A DNA stretch of 61,277 bases from Pricia antarctica (lineage in GTDB: Bacteria; Bacteroidota; Bacteroidia; Flavobacteriales; Flavobacteriaceae): the NCBI GenBank assembly GCA_011050085.1, contig DRGL01000050.1, forward strand, positions 1 to 61,277, read 5' to 3'. Below the pieces are notes generated by a model. That model saw only the letters and a list, made by a program, of their open reading frames with translations, was not told the DNA's origin and did no database searches. This document shows positions 8,139 to 16,866 of this stretch, in pieces. How positions within the stretch are numbered: the first letter of the stretch is position 1; every line of letters begins with the position of its first letter. A program made the position numbers and the translations under genes.

Positions 8139-10697
8139 ATGAAAAAACTGAGAATAAAAATTCCCGTAATCCTTCCACAGGTACCGGACAAGAAAGATGC
8201 CTGTGTCAACAGGCTCATCGATAAACTAAAAGGACGTGAAGGCATTGACAATGTGCACGTATCCGATGAAAAAGCGGACGGTGTTCCGCAACTCTGTTTC
8301 CATTACGACCCCGATATCATTTCCCTTGATAGGGTACAGTCCCTAGCGGAGACCACCGGTGCCCAGATCACGGATAAATTTGGGCATAGGCTAATAGCCG
8401 TGGAAGGGATACGCCACACCCGTCACGCCCGAACCATCGAGAAAGCAGTCAAGGAGGTCGATGGGGTTCTCGAAGTTTCCGCATCCGCTTCTGGAATGAT
8501 ACGTGTGGAATTTGATAAGGGTATTACAGGATTTGGGGCGATTAAAAAGAAAATAGAAAAACAAGGGCTTACTATTGTTGAACCTTCCGTTGATACAGAA
8601 ACGTATTTACAAAAAATGGAAGTTTCCAACGGTGAAGAAAAATCCGAACATACTCAGGACAAGGAAGAAAAGCAACACGTCGGCGAGAGCGAAGACCACG
8701 TTCACAAAGACGGCGAAGAACACGACCACAACGAGGATGAAGGCGAGGCACACGCCCACGGCGGTATTTTCGGAAAGAACACCGAACTTATTTTTGCTAT
8801 CATCTGCGGAGCCCTTCTCGGAATAGGTTTCGGATTGTCCTACGTGGACTCGATACCGGATTGGGTCAGCCTATCCCTATATATCGGCGCTTACTTCTTT
8901 GGGGGTTACTTTACGGCAAAAGAGGCCATTCAGACCGTAGCCAAAGGGGGTTTTGAAATCGACTTCTTGATGTTGGTCGCCGCCATCGGTGCCGCTGTTC
9001 TGGGCGCATGGGCCGAAGGCGCCCTGTTGCTGTTCCTGTTCAGCCTCGGGCACGCCCTTGAACATTATGCGATGGAGAAGGCCCGAAAGTCCATTGCGGC
9101 ACTGGCAGATCTGGCACCAAAGACCGCCTTGCTGAAAAAAGATGGCAAGACCGAAGAGGTGGGTATCGAAAAATTGGGTATAGGCGATATTATCGTGGTC
9201 AAGCCGAACAGTAAAATATCCGCCGATGGCGTTGTGGTCGATGGTAAAAGCAGTGTAAACCAAGCCCCCATTACAGGGGAAAGTGTACCGGTGGACAAAG
9301 TTCCCGTGGAGGATTCTGCCAAGGACTATTCGGAGGATGATGATATAAAGGACGAAAACCGTGTTTTTGCAGGTACGATCAACGGCAACAATACCCTTGA
9401 GATAAAGGTGATCAAAGAGGCGAAGGATTCGACCCTGTCCCGACTGGTAAAACTGGTCAACGAGGCACAAACACAAAAGTCGCCTACGCAATTGCTGACT
9501 GACAAGTTCGAAAAGTATTTCGTGCCTTCGGTACTTGTATTGGTAGGTCTTCTACTGTTGGCTTTTCTGGTCATTGATGAACCTTTCAGTGCCAGTTTTT
9601 ATAGGGCGATGGCCGTACTGGTAGCTGCAAGTCCCTGTGCCTTGGCTATCTCGACACCGAGTGCGGTATTGAGCGGTGTTGCACGAGCGGCCCGTGGCGG
9701 GGTACTTATCAAAGGGGGTCGCCCTCTGGAGGACTTGGGGGTTATTACCGCCCTCGCCTTTGACAAGACGGGTACCCTGACCGAAGGAAAACCCAAGCTT
9801 ACCCAAGTGGTCCCGCTTGGCGATATATCTGAAAACGAACTTTTAAAAATAGCAGTAGCCGTGGAAGGCCTTAGTGACCATCCCCTGGCAAAAGCTGTGG
9901 TTCGAGATGGGAAGGAGCGTCTGAAAGGTGATGAAATACCCGATGCGACCGATTTGGAGGCCGTGCTGGGCAAAGGTATCAAAGCGTCATTGGGCAATGA
10001 CAAAATCTATGTCGGTAACCTCGACCTGTACGAAGGGCTTGATGAGAGCAACCCTTCCGAAGAGATAATAACGAAAGTCCGTGACCTCGAAGGGGGCGGA
10101 AATACCACAATGCTCATAAGAAGGAACAAAGAATATATCGGCATTATCGCCCTGATGGACACCCCACGGGAAGCAGCCAGGGAAACACTGAAAAAATTAA
10201 AGGAAATCGGTATCAAGCGGATGATAATGCTAACCGGGGATAATCAAAAGGTTGCCGACGCCGTTGCTAAAGAAATTGGATTGACCGATGCCTGGGGAAG
10301 CCTGTTACCGGAGGAAAAGGTTGATGCCATTAAAAAATTGAAAGAACAGGAATCCAAAGTTGCAATGGTGGGCGACGGGGTAAACGACGCTCCCGCAATG
10401 GCGAACAGCACCGTGGGCATAGCAATGGGTGCGGCAGGAAGCGATGTGGCCCTGGAAACTGCGGACATTGCCCTAATGGCCGACAAGCTGGAAACCCTAC
10501 CTTTTGCTATAGGCCTGAGCAGGAAGGCAAAGGCCATTATCAAGCAGAACCTTTGGGTAAGCCTTGGTGTTGTGGCACTGCTGATACCGGCCACCATTTT
10601 GAGCTGGGCAAACATAGGGATAGCCGTGGCATTTCACGAGGGGTCTACCTTGGTGGTCGTGGCCAATGCTTTGAGATTGTTGGCGTATAAGAAATAA
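8139..10697 (+). CDS. P1B-4-type heavy-metal translocating ATPase with His-rich linker
   Basis: 852 residues from the ATG at 8139; an upstream in-frame codon would overlap the bestrophin gene. Two N-terminal HMA-like folds lack CxxC. A His/Asp/Glu-rich tail (HVHKDGEEHDHNEDEGEAHAH) follows near residues 190-215. Catalytic motifs: TGES (~376), SPC in the transport helix (~495), DKTGTLT (~541), SDHPLAKA (~580), GDGVNDAP (~744) and HEGST in the last helix (~830). SPC plus HEGxT defines subgroup P1B-4 (CzcP/CoaT/CtpD-like; Co2+, Zn2+, Cd2+ or Fe2+ export). It acts in the inner membrane and probably feeds the periplasmic RND system. Confidence 0.93.
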   Translation: MKKLRIKIPVILPQVPDKKDACVNRLIDKLKGREGIDNVHVSDEKADGVPQLCFHYDPDIISLDRVQSLAETTGAQITDKFGHRLIAVEGIRHTRHARTIEKAVKEVDGVLEVSASASGMIRVEFDKGITGFGAIKKKIEKQGLTIVEPSVDTETYLQKMEVSNGEEKSEHTQDKEEKQHVGESEDHVHKDGEEHDHNEDEGEAHAHGGIFGKNTELIFAIICGALLGIGFGLSYVDSIPDWVSLSLYIGAYFFGGYFTAKEAIQTVAKGGFEIDFLMLVAAIGAAVLGAWAEGALLLFLFSLGHALEHYAMEKARKSIAALADLAPKTALLKKDGKTEEVGIEKLGIGDIIVVKPNSKISADGVVVDGKSSVNQAPITGESVPVDKVPVEDSAKDYSEDDDIKDENRVFAGTINGNNTLEIKVIKEAKDSTLSRLVKLVNEAQTQKSPTQLLTDKFEKYFVPSVLVLVGLLLLAFLVIDEPFSASFYRAMAVLVAASPCALAISTPSAVLSGVARAARGGVLIKGGRPLEDLGVITALAFDKTGTLTEGKPKLTQVVPLGDISENELLKIAVAVEGLSDHPLAKAVVRDGKERLKGDEIPDATDLEAVLGKGIKASLGNDKIYVGNLDLYEGLDESNPSEEIITKVRDLEGGGNTTMLIRRNKEYIGIIALMDTPREAARETLKKLKEIGIKRMIMLTGDNQKVADAVAKEIGLTDAWGSLLPEEKVDAIKKLKEQESKVAMVGDGVNDAPAMANSTVGIAMGAAGSDVALETADIALMADKLETLPFAIGLSRKAKAIIKQNLWVSLGVVALLIPATILSWANIGIAVAFHEGSTLVVVANALRLLAYKK

Positions 10698-10869
10698 AAG
10701 TTCGCTTAGTAAAAAAATCTTGCGTATTATCCGCGTTACCGGCGTAGCAAGTGGGAATTGGGAACATTTGATTTGGTCTCAAAAATGAATGAAAAATAAT
10801 GCTGGCAAAGGATAAATATTATCAATCTTGGTAGAAATAGTTCTACATATAATTTAAATCTATTTAATT
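10698..10869 (+). promoter_or_regulatory. Palindrome upstream of the Cys-rich metal-binding protein gene
   Basis: This intergenic stretch holds a 16-bp palindrome (gtagaa, 4-nt spacer, ttctac) at 10831-10846, 24 bp before the ATG at 10870. The position fits an operator for a metal-responsive regulator, but no regulator can be matched to it from sequence. No clear TANNTTTG promoter element was found. Confidence 0.4.
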
Positions 10870-11214
10870 ATGAAAAATGAAAATCATGAACAACTCGTTC
10901 AAACCTTGCTGAACTGTGCTTTAGCTTGTGAAAACTGCGCTGCTCAAAGCTTAGCAGAAGGAGAAACCGGAATGATGGAAAGATGCATTCCGTTGGACCT
11001 TGACTGTGCTGACATTTGTATACAGGCAGCTAGGTTGCTACAGAGAAATTCTGCACTTGCGCATGAATATCTTTTAATCTGTGAAAAGGCTTGCAGGATG
11101 TGTGCTGAAGAATGTGCAAAACACGATCATGAGCATTGCAAAAAATGTGCTCAAGCATGTAACGAATGTGCGGAAGCATGCCATAGGCATCATGGCGATG
11201 TGCAGTTAAGCTAA
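10870..11214 (+). CDS. Four-helix-bundle Cys-rich copper-binding protein (DUF326/Csp-like)
   Basis: 114 residues with 16 cysteines spaced through four helices (CALACENCAAQ; CIPLDLDCADICIQ; CEKACRMCAEECAKH; CKKCAQACNECAEACHRHH). This is the pattern of the DUF326/Csp family, which store Cu(I) in the core of a tetrameric bundle. No signal peptide is seen, so it is probably cytosolic. Its own upstream palindrome and a downstream terminator make it a single-gene unit. Confidence 0.92.
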   Translation: MKNENHEQLVQTLLNCALACENCAAQSLAEGETGMMERCIPLDLDCADICIQAARLLQRNSALAHEYLLICEKACRMCAEECAKHDHEHCKKCAQACNECAEACHRHHGDVQLS

Positions 11215-11226
11215 TGTAATGAAAAG

Positions 11227-11259
11227 TATGCGGTGTTTAAGGCATCGCATATTTTCCTT
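11227..11259 (+). terminator. Rho-independent terminator after the Cys-rich protein gene
   Basis: Stem tatgcggtg / catcgcata with one G.U pair and a 7-nt loop, followed by a T-rich run. It lies 12 bp after the stop codon. Confidence 0.7.
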
Positions 11260-11499
11260 AATGAAAAAACAAAAAAAAATGAAGTGTTAGAAGAGGAATA
11301 GAGGGCGAACCAAATTTAAAACTAAAAATATAATATTAAATCCTGTAAAGGAAATTCTAAAAACTATTTGTCTTAAATCAAGGATTTCCTTCAGGCACAA
11401 TTATTTAAACTCAATATAAATAATATATTTTTTTTATTAAACGTTCATGGTTAAGAATGATTGTCTAAAGTAGATTTTATAATTTAAAACAGGAAAATT

Positions 11500-11952
11500 A
11501 TGTCAGAATTCAAAGTAAAATTAGAATGGAAACCCGATTCAGAGGATTTCTCCTATAAGAATTATACCCGTACCCATCAATGGATTTTTGGAGGAGGCTC
11601 TGAAATCACTGCATCTGCAGCTCCGGAGTATTTGGGGAAAGCTGAATTTGTCAATCCTGAAGAAGCCTTCGCTGCTTCCCTTTCCAGCTGCCATTTATTG
11701 ACTTTTCTGGCTATTGCCTCCCTTAAAAAGTACATTATAATGAGTTATAAGGATGAAACCGTTGCTGTGGTTCAGAAAAACAAAAACGGTAAACAGGCTG
11801 TGACCAGTGTTTTTTTACGGCCCAAAGTAGAATTCTCCGGCGAACATATACCTGATGAAGAAGAAATGAAAAAAATGCACCATAAAGCACATGCTGAATG
11901 TTTTATCTCCAACTCTGTATTAACAGAGGTAATAGTGGAACCAGTTTTATAA
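11500..11952 (+). CDS. OsmC/Ohr-family peroxidase-like protein
   Basis: 150 residues. The OsmC fold is indicated by NPEEAFAASLSSCHLLTFLAIAS (first reactive Cys, residue ~64) and HKAHAECFISNSV (second Cys, residue ~131). Family members reduce organic hydroperoxides with the two cysteines. The 285 bp upstream (11215-11499) are AT-rich, with only the terminator above recognised. The gene stands alone between the metal genes, plausibly for oxidative stress linked to metal load. Confidence 0.9.
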   Translation: MSEFKVKLEWKPDSEDFSYKNYTRTHQWIFGGGSEITASAAPEYLGKAEFVNPEEAFAASLSSCHLLTFLAIASLKKYIIMSYKDETVAVVQKNKNGKQAVTSVFLRPKVEFSGEHIPDEEEMKKMHHKAHAECFISNSVLTEVIVEPVL

Positions 11953-12016
11953 TTTCCTTCGGGGAGGTTTAAAGATTTAAGAAACATTAGAACACAGGCG
12001 ATAAAATATAATTTAC

Positions 12017-12475
12017 ATGAAAAATATTATGGTTGCCCCGTCCATTCTTTCGACTGATTTTGCCTACCTCGGCAAAACCCTTGAAACTGTTAACAGGAGT
12101 GAAGCAGACTGGCTGCATGTGGATATCATGGCCGGCATGTTTGTTCCCAGTATTTCCTTGGGAACACCTGTTTTACAAGCTATTCGGAAGCACAACAAGA
12201 AACCGGTCGAGCTTCACTTAATGATTGCCCAACCTGAAAAGTATTTTGAAGTTTTTCTAAATACAGAGTGGAGCAAATTACAGTGCATGCTAAGGCCTGC
12301 CTTCATTTGCACAGCGTGGTACAATAAATAAAAATTTTGGACTGTAAAGCAGGGGTAGCTTTAAATCCACACACCTCTTTCGATTGCCTTGAATACATCA
12401 TCAAGGAGTTAGATACAGTGCCTGATGTCTGTAAACTCGGATTTTGGCGGGCAGAAGTTTTTTAAGGATATATGA
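12017..12475 (+). pseudogene. rpe: Decayed ribulose-phosphate 3-epimerase gene
   Basis: The first 85 codons are clearly rpe: APSILSTDFAYLGKTLE, WLHVDIMAGMFVPSISLG (normally MDGxFVPNxxxG) and PVELHLMIAQPEKY. The frame ends at 12331. Further on, KAGVALNPHTSFDCLEYIIKELDTV appears, then after another shift SVNSDFGGQKFFKDI, the SVNPGFGGQKF motif of the family. Internal deletions, at least one frameshift and loss of the C-terminus make it non-functional. Confidence 0.88.
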
Positions 12476-12562
12476 ATATGGCCGTTCCAAAAAGCTTGTC
12501 GTAAGCAATGATTATACTCAAGATACTTTGGGCAAAGGTTTTGCCCTTAAGATAAGATTAAA

Positions 12563-12997
12563 ATGACCAAAACGGAAAAAATACTTTTAAAACGAGGGAT
12601 TCGCCCCACTCAAATGAGGTCGAAGATATACAAGTTCCTGAAAAGGAAGCAAAGTGCCGTGTCCCTTTCCGATTTGAAAAAGGCCTTTGTACAGAATAGC
12701 GAAACCAATAAAACAGCGAACAGGACCACCTTTTACCGTAATCTCAAGATTTTTGAGGATAAGGGGCTGATTCATCAGATCAATGATGGGACCGGAATGG
12801 CAAAATTTGCGGTTTCCGATGAAAATCTTAAAAGCAAATACGGCACGGATTTACATATGCACTTTCATTGTACCGACTGTAGGAAAACGATCTGTTTACC
12901 TAATAGGATATCGGAAGAAAGCCTGCCGGACGATTATGAACTGAGCGATGTGAACCTGGTATTGAAAGGGAGATGTGAAAAATGCAGGCAAAAATAA
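12563..12997 (+). CDS. Fur/Zur-family metal-responsive repressor (copy 2)
   Basis: 144 residues. It matches the 3304-3744 product in layout: the RGIRPTQMRSKIYKFL start, NRTTFYRNLKIFEDKGLIHQI recognition region, HMHFHCTDCRKTICL zinc site and C-terminal CEKC. The regulator probably controls the following CDF-like and P1B-2 genes. Downstream, 12998-13063 holds an imperfect inverted repeat (aaggtggga ... ttccacctt). Confidence 0.9.
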   Translation: MTKTEKILLKRGIRPTQMRSKIYKFLKRKQSAVSLSDLKKAFVQNSETNKTANRTTFYRNLKIFEDKGLIHQINDGTGMAKFAVSDENLKSKYGTDLHMHFHCTDCRKTICLPNRISEESLPDDYELSDVNLVLKGRCEKCRQK

Positions 12998-13084
12998 AAG
13001 GTGGGAGTTCCAGAACTCTGAACCCTAGCGCCCAATGGTCGGGTTAAGGTTTCTTCCACCTTCTAACATAAAAAATGTAGAGGT

Positions 13085-13717
13085 ATGGAAACAAAAAGAA
13101 AGAAAAATTTAAATAAAGCGAGAACGCTTCAAATTTTAAATGTAATCTACGATGTCATCGAGGTCATGGTGTCTCTATTTGCCGGTATAACGGCTAACAG
13201 TTCAGCGCTAATCGGATGGGCACTTGACAGCACTATCGAAGTTATAAGTGCGGCTACCCTGGGATGGCGATTACACGGAGAGCTTCAGGGCATAGATAAA
13301 GAAAAGGTCGAGCGGCGCAAGAGAATCACACTCTATGTAATCGCAGCATCCTTTACATTGGTCTGCCTTTTTATTTCCTACGATTCCATCACAAAACTGG
13401 TAAATAGGGAAACCTCGAATTGGAGTACCATGGGCCTCATTATTCTTCTGGTCTCATTGATCGCAAACCCCTTTCTTATACATTTCAAGAGAAAATATGG
13501 TCGTAAGCTGGATAGTCCCGCATTGTTGGCCGATGCCAAGGACACCTTTATTTGTCTCTATCAAACTGTTGTAGTCCTTATCGGGCTGCTATTGGTCAAA
13601 TGGCTGGGCTGGTGGTGGGCAGACCCGGTCGCAGCACTCTTAATTGTCCCCTATGCGGCCAAGGAAGGTTGGGAAGCTTTCAATAAGGCAAGAAACATTG
13701 AATTTAGCATTGGTTAA
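13085..13717 (+). CDS. Cation diffusion facilitator-like transporter (membrane domain only)
   Basis: 210 residues, about six transmembrane helices. NSSALIGWALDSTIEVISA matches CDF helix 2 with its metal-site Asp, and LLADAKDTFICL matches helix 5, where the usual HxxxD is DAKD. The C-terminal cytoplasmic domain of canonical CDF proteins is missing. CDF proteins exchange Zn2+ or similar cations for protons. It follows the second Fur-type gene, which may regulate it. Confidence 0.82.
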   Translation: METKRKKNLNKARTLQILNVIYDVIEVMVSLFAGITANSSALIGWALDSTIEVISAATLGWRLHGELQGIDKEKVERRKRITLYVIAASFTLVCLFISYDSITKLVNRETSNWSTMGLIILLVSLIANPFLIHFKRKYGRKLDSPALLADAKDTFICLYQTVVVLIGLLLVKWLGWWWADPVAALLIVPYAAKEGWEAFNKARNIEFSIG

Positions 13718-13772
13718 AATGGCGTAATGGAGAGAAAACGAATTTGGCCATAACGAAAAAACCTATAATACT

Positions 13773-13949
13773 ATGGACTGGATGTTCGAAGATTTTAAAC
13801 CCGGCCTGGATTCTCTTGACCCAAGAGTTAAGGAAAAAACGTTGGAAATTGCCAAGCAACTGGTCTCGGAAAAAAATTACACCAAAAAAAGGGCTATATC
13901 CGACGCTATTGTAAAAGCTGAGGAGTGGTTTTACGATTTAGGAGGATAG
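13773..13949 (+). CDS. Small conserved-looking acidic protein
   Basis: 58 residues, starting MDWMFEDFKPGLDSLDPRV and ending EEWFYDLGG. It is predicted helical (KEKTLEIAKQLVSEKNYTKKRAISDAIVKAE), with no membrane segment or cysteines. It reads cleanly between the CDF-like gene and the SpoIIAA fragment. I do not recognise the family. Confidence 0.5.
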   Translation: MDWMFEDFKPGLDSLDPRVKEKTLEIAKQLVSEKNYTKKRAISDAIVKAEEWFYDLGG

Positions 13950-13971
13950 CCATAAATCAAAACTTTAAAAA

Positions 13972-14094
13972 ATGTTACGGATAATCGAATTAACAAACGA
14001 GAATTCAATCGCTGCGAAATTGGAAGATAAAGTCTCTAGGGAAGATATTGAAAAAACGGTCCCATTATACTATGATGCATTTTTAAGGAATTGA
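13972..14094 (+). pseudogene. Truncated SpoIIAA-like gene, copy 3
   Basis: A 40-codon frame (MLRIIELTNENSIAAKLEDK, then VSREDIEKTVPLYYDAF) aligns with the first ~35 residues of the SpoIIAA-like protein at 5791-6147 and then stops. The rest of the gene is absent, and the P1B-2 ATPase ATG follows one base later. The remnant may provide only translational coupling to the ATPase. Confidence 0.7.
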
Positions 14095-14095
14095 A

Positions 14096-16075
14096 ATGAA
14101 AAACGGCGAATCGAATATAAACGGCGAAAAAATCAATTACTCCATTGAGCACCCTGAAAATGGATGCTGTGAAACTATGGAAATCACGAATGAAGAACCT
14201 GCGGGAAAGATGAATCTCAGAACCTACATCCCTGCAATTTTCAGCTTCATAATGTTGATGGCGGGCATACTTTTTGATTATTTTGGGACATTTCCACATT
14301 TTACGGGCTGGATAAGGATTTTATGGTACACCGTGGCATACCTTCCTGTCGGGGTTCCAGTACTGATAGAGGGTTTTCAACACATCCGCAAGGGCGACTT
14401 CTTTACCGAATTCCTGTTGATGTCCATTGCTACCTTAGGGGCATTTGCCATAGGCGAATACCCGGAGGGCGTGGCGGTAATGCTATTTTATGCCGTGGGC
14501 GAACTCTTTCAGGGCGCCGCCGTCAAGAAGGCAAGGGGCAATATAAGGGCATTGCTCGACGCCAGACCGGACAGTGCATCGGTGTACCGTGGGGGCACCT
14601 ACATTTCGGTAGGTCCCGAAAGGGTTTCCGTGGGCGAAAAGATCCAGGTCCGGGCAGGCGAAAAAATCCCCTTGGACGGGAAACTTCTTTCCGAAAGAGC
14701 ATCGGTAAACACCGCGGCGATTACTGGCGAGAGCAAACCCGATACCATCGCACGGGGCGAGAAGGTATTTGCCGGAAGCATCAACCTTGACAGGGTTATA
14801 GAAATCGAGACCATCAAGGAATTCAAGGACAGTTCGATTGCCCGGATCCTCGATATGGTACAGAATGCCACCGCGCGTAAATCAAGAACCGAACTGTTCA
14901 TCCGAAAGTTCGCACGGGTCTACACCCCTATAGTCGTATTTCTGGCCATTGGTCTCACGTTCTTGCCTTATTTCTTTGTGGACGACTATGTATTTCGGGA
15001 TTGGCTGTACCGAGCTTTGATATTCCTTGTGATCTCGTGTCCCTGTGCATTGGTCATCTCTATTCCATTAGGTTATTTTGGCGGTCTGGGGGCTGCATCC
15101 CGCAATGGTATCCTGTTCAAGGGCGCATCCTTCCTGGATGCGATCGTAAAGGTAAATACAGTGGTAATGGACAAGACCGGAACCGTTACCAAAGGCGTCT
15201 TTAAGATCAGGGAAGTGGTGAACAGTTCGGCTTTCACGGAAGCGGAACTTATGAAATACCTGATGGCAATGGAAAGGCAGTCCACACATCCCATTGCAAA
15301 GGCAATTATCGAATATAGGGCCGAGGGAACGGATTTGGAGGCAACGAACGTTTCCGAAGTTGCCGGAAAAGGTTTAAAGGGAACGGTCAACGGCAAGAAC
15401 GTTCTGGTAGGGAACAAGGCCTTGATGACGTCAAATGGCATCTTAGTTCCGTCAGCGACCGATAACATTGTGGAATCGATCGTCATGGTTGCCCTAGATG
15501 GAAAATTTGCAGGCTATGTGACCATAGCCGATGAACTAAAGGAAGATGCCGACCAAGCCATAAAACAAATTAGGGGATCGGGGATTTCAACAATTATTAT
15601 GCTATCGGGCGATAAGGATTCCATAACACGGCAGGTAGCAAAAGAACTGCAAATCGATTGGGCAAAGGGCGGTCTTTTACCGGAGGATAAACTGGACGAA
15701 GTGGAAACGTTGAAAAAGCAATCCGGTACAAATGTAGCTTTCATCGGCGATGGCATTAACGATGCACCGGTCTTGGCGGCCAGCGATATTGGAATCGCCA
15801 TGGGAGGGCTGGGCAGTGACGTGGCCATCGAAACGGCGGATGTCATCATCCAGACAGATCAACCGAGTAGGTTTGCAAGGGCGATCGAGATAGGCCGTTC
15901 CACAAGACATATCGTTTGGCAGAACATCGGATTGGCCTTTGGCGTTAAGGCCATCGTCATGATCTTGGGCGTACTGGGAATGGCCTCTATGTGGGAAGCG
16001 GTCTTTGCCGATGTAGGTGTGGCCTTGTTGGCCATCCTAAATGCGGTACGGCTTCAAAAAATGGACTGGAGTTAA
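14096..16075 (+). CDS. P1B-2-type Zn2+/Cd2+/Pb2+ ATPase
   Basis: 659 residues. There is no HMA domain, only a short leader with a CCE motif (PENGCCETM, residues ~20-27). Motifs: TGES (~210), CPC in the transport helix (~314), DKTGTVT (~359), STHPIAKAI (~396), GDGINDAPV (~550) and FADVGVALLAILNAVRL in the last helix. CPC plus the D-x-G of the final helix marks subgroup P1B-2 (ZntA/CadA). It exports Zn2+, Cd2+ or Pb2+ from the cytoplasm and differs in type from the P1B-4 pump at 8139-10697, so the island covers more than one metal. Confidence 0.93.
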   Translation: MKNGESNINGEKINYSIEHPENGCCETMEITNEEPAGKMNLRTYIPAIFSFIMLMAGILFDYFGTFPHFTGWIRILWYTVAYLPVGVPVLIEGFQHIRKGDFFTEFLLMSIATLGAFAIGEYPEGVAVMLFYAVGELFQGAAVKKARGNIRALLDARPDSASVYRGGTYISVGPERVSVGEKIQVRAGEKIPLDGKLLSERASVNTAAITGESKPDTIARGEKVFAGSINLDRVIEIETIKEFKDSSIARILDMVQNATARKSRTELFIRKFARVYTPIVVFLAIGLTFLPYFFVDDYVFRDWLYRALIFLVISCPCALVISIPLGYFGGLGAASRNGILFKGASFLDAIVKVNTVVMDKTGTVTKGVFKIREVVNSSAFTEAELMKYLMAMERQSTHPIAKAIIEYRAEGTDLEATNVSEVAGKGLKGTVNGKNVLVGNKALMTSNGILVPSATDNIVESIVMVALDGKFAGYVTIADELKEDADQAIKQIRGSGISTIIMLSGDKDSITRQVAKELQIDWAKGGLLPEDKLDEVETLKKQSGTNVAFIGDGINDAPVLAASDIGIAMGGLGSDVAIETADVIIQTDQPSRFARAIEIGRSTRHIVWQNIGLAFGVKAIVMILGVLGMASMWEAVFADVGVALLAILNAVRLQKMDWS

Positions 16076-16080
16076 AAACG

Positions 16081-16161
16081 ATGTCGGAGAATCGCAGAAA
16101 TAGGAGAGAAAAGAAGATATTTAAAGAACCCGTTGGAGCAATCATATCAAAAAAAAGATAG
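16081..16161 (+). other. Tiny ORF resembling the N-terminus of the 56-residue protein downstream
   Basis: 26 codons (MSENRRNRREKKIFKEPVGA...). The start MSxNRRxRRxxKxF matches MSRNRRDRRKAKKF at 16380. It is probably a decayed duplicate. Not shown to be expressed. Confidence 0.3.
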
Positions 16162-16260
16162 AATATTGGGTACTCTGGCCTTAATGGCAATCTTTAAGGC
16201 CGAAATTGCCCCCGGTCTTTTATGAGGCTATTTTTTATTTTCCTAGGCGATTATCGGATT

Positions 16261-16303
16261 CCGTTCCTGTTGGCCCATCGGCCCGATTGGCCAACAGGAA
16301 CGG
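16261..16303 (+). terminator. Strong perfect hairpin between the P1B-2 ATPase and the small basic protein
   Basis: A 15-bp perfect inverted repeat (left arm 16261-16275, right arm 16289-16303, beginning ccgttcctg) with a 13-nt loop. There is no T-tract, so it may end transcription weakly, protect the RNA, or be a mobile-element footprint. Confidence 0.5.
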
Positions 16304-16379
16304 GGACTATGTCCAAAAGGTTGATGGAAAACGGATTTCTGGTCTATGTACACCTTCGATCATCATAAAATAAGAGTTA

Positions 16380-16550
16380 ATGTCCCGGAACAGAAGAGAT
16401 AGGAGGAAGGCTAAAAAGTTTCAAAAAAATCACAAAAAGAAGATTGCCGACAAAGAAAGGCTTTATGGCATTTTGGCATTGGTCCTTATAGTAATAGCGG
16501 CCTTTTTGCTTTACTTCTTCGTGTTAAGAGGCAACATCCATAAACATTGA
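16380..16550 (+). CDS. Small basic single-pass membrane protein
   Basis: 56 residues: a very basic N-terminus (MSRNRRDRRKAKKFQKNHKK) followed by one transmembrane helix (LYGILALVLIVIAAFLLYFFVL) and a short tail HKH. This design is common among small inner-membrane regulators, but no family is recognised. The start uses the ATG spanning 16380. Confidence 0.45.
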   Translation: MSRNRRDRRKAKKFQKNHKKKIADKERLYGILALVLIVIAAFLLYFFVLRGNIHKH

Positions 16551-16866
16551 ATTAGGCCCAGGGGAAGGGTGGCCGTCACCAAGGGCCATGTAAACGATAG
16601 ATACCGGTTTGTGGCATATCCGATCTTGGAATCCATAGAAATATTATCCGCTTTTTTATTATATTTTCATTCTTGGCGTACGTTTTTGCGCCGATGGGCT
16701 TCCTACCCCTGGTAGTACCGGATCTTTAAAACGGCTTTACGTAAATAGGGTAAATATTTCGTTGATTGCATAGTGTCCAAATGCATATTTTTTGTATAAT
16801 GCCATGTCAAGAAACACCAATCATTTGCTGAGTGCGGGTCACATCACCGTTTAAATTCAAAATTTA
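16551..16866. other. Gene-free stretch with a Tn3-type terminal repeat
   Basis: 316 bp without a convincing gene. It contains the 38-bp Tn3-type inverted repeat at 16672-16709 and the leader of the sugar-dehydrogenase gene. GC content rises from here on. Confidence 0.6.
16672..16709 (-). repeat. Tn3-type 38-bp terminal inverted repeat, copy A
   Basis: Read on the minus strand it starts GGGG and ends gtacgccaag, 38 bp, the length and end bases of Tn3-family repeats (GGGG...TAAG). The inner end faces left, so the implied transposon body would lie towards the metal island. The 5-bp flank (tggta) matches none of the other copies. Confidence 0.7.
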
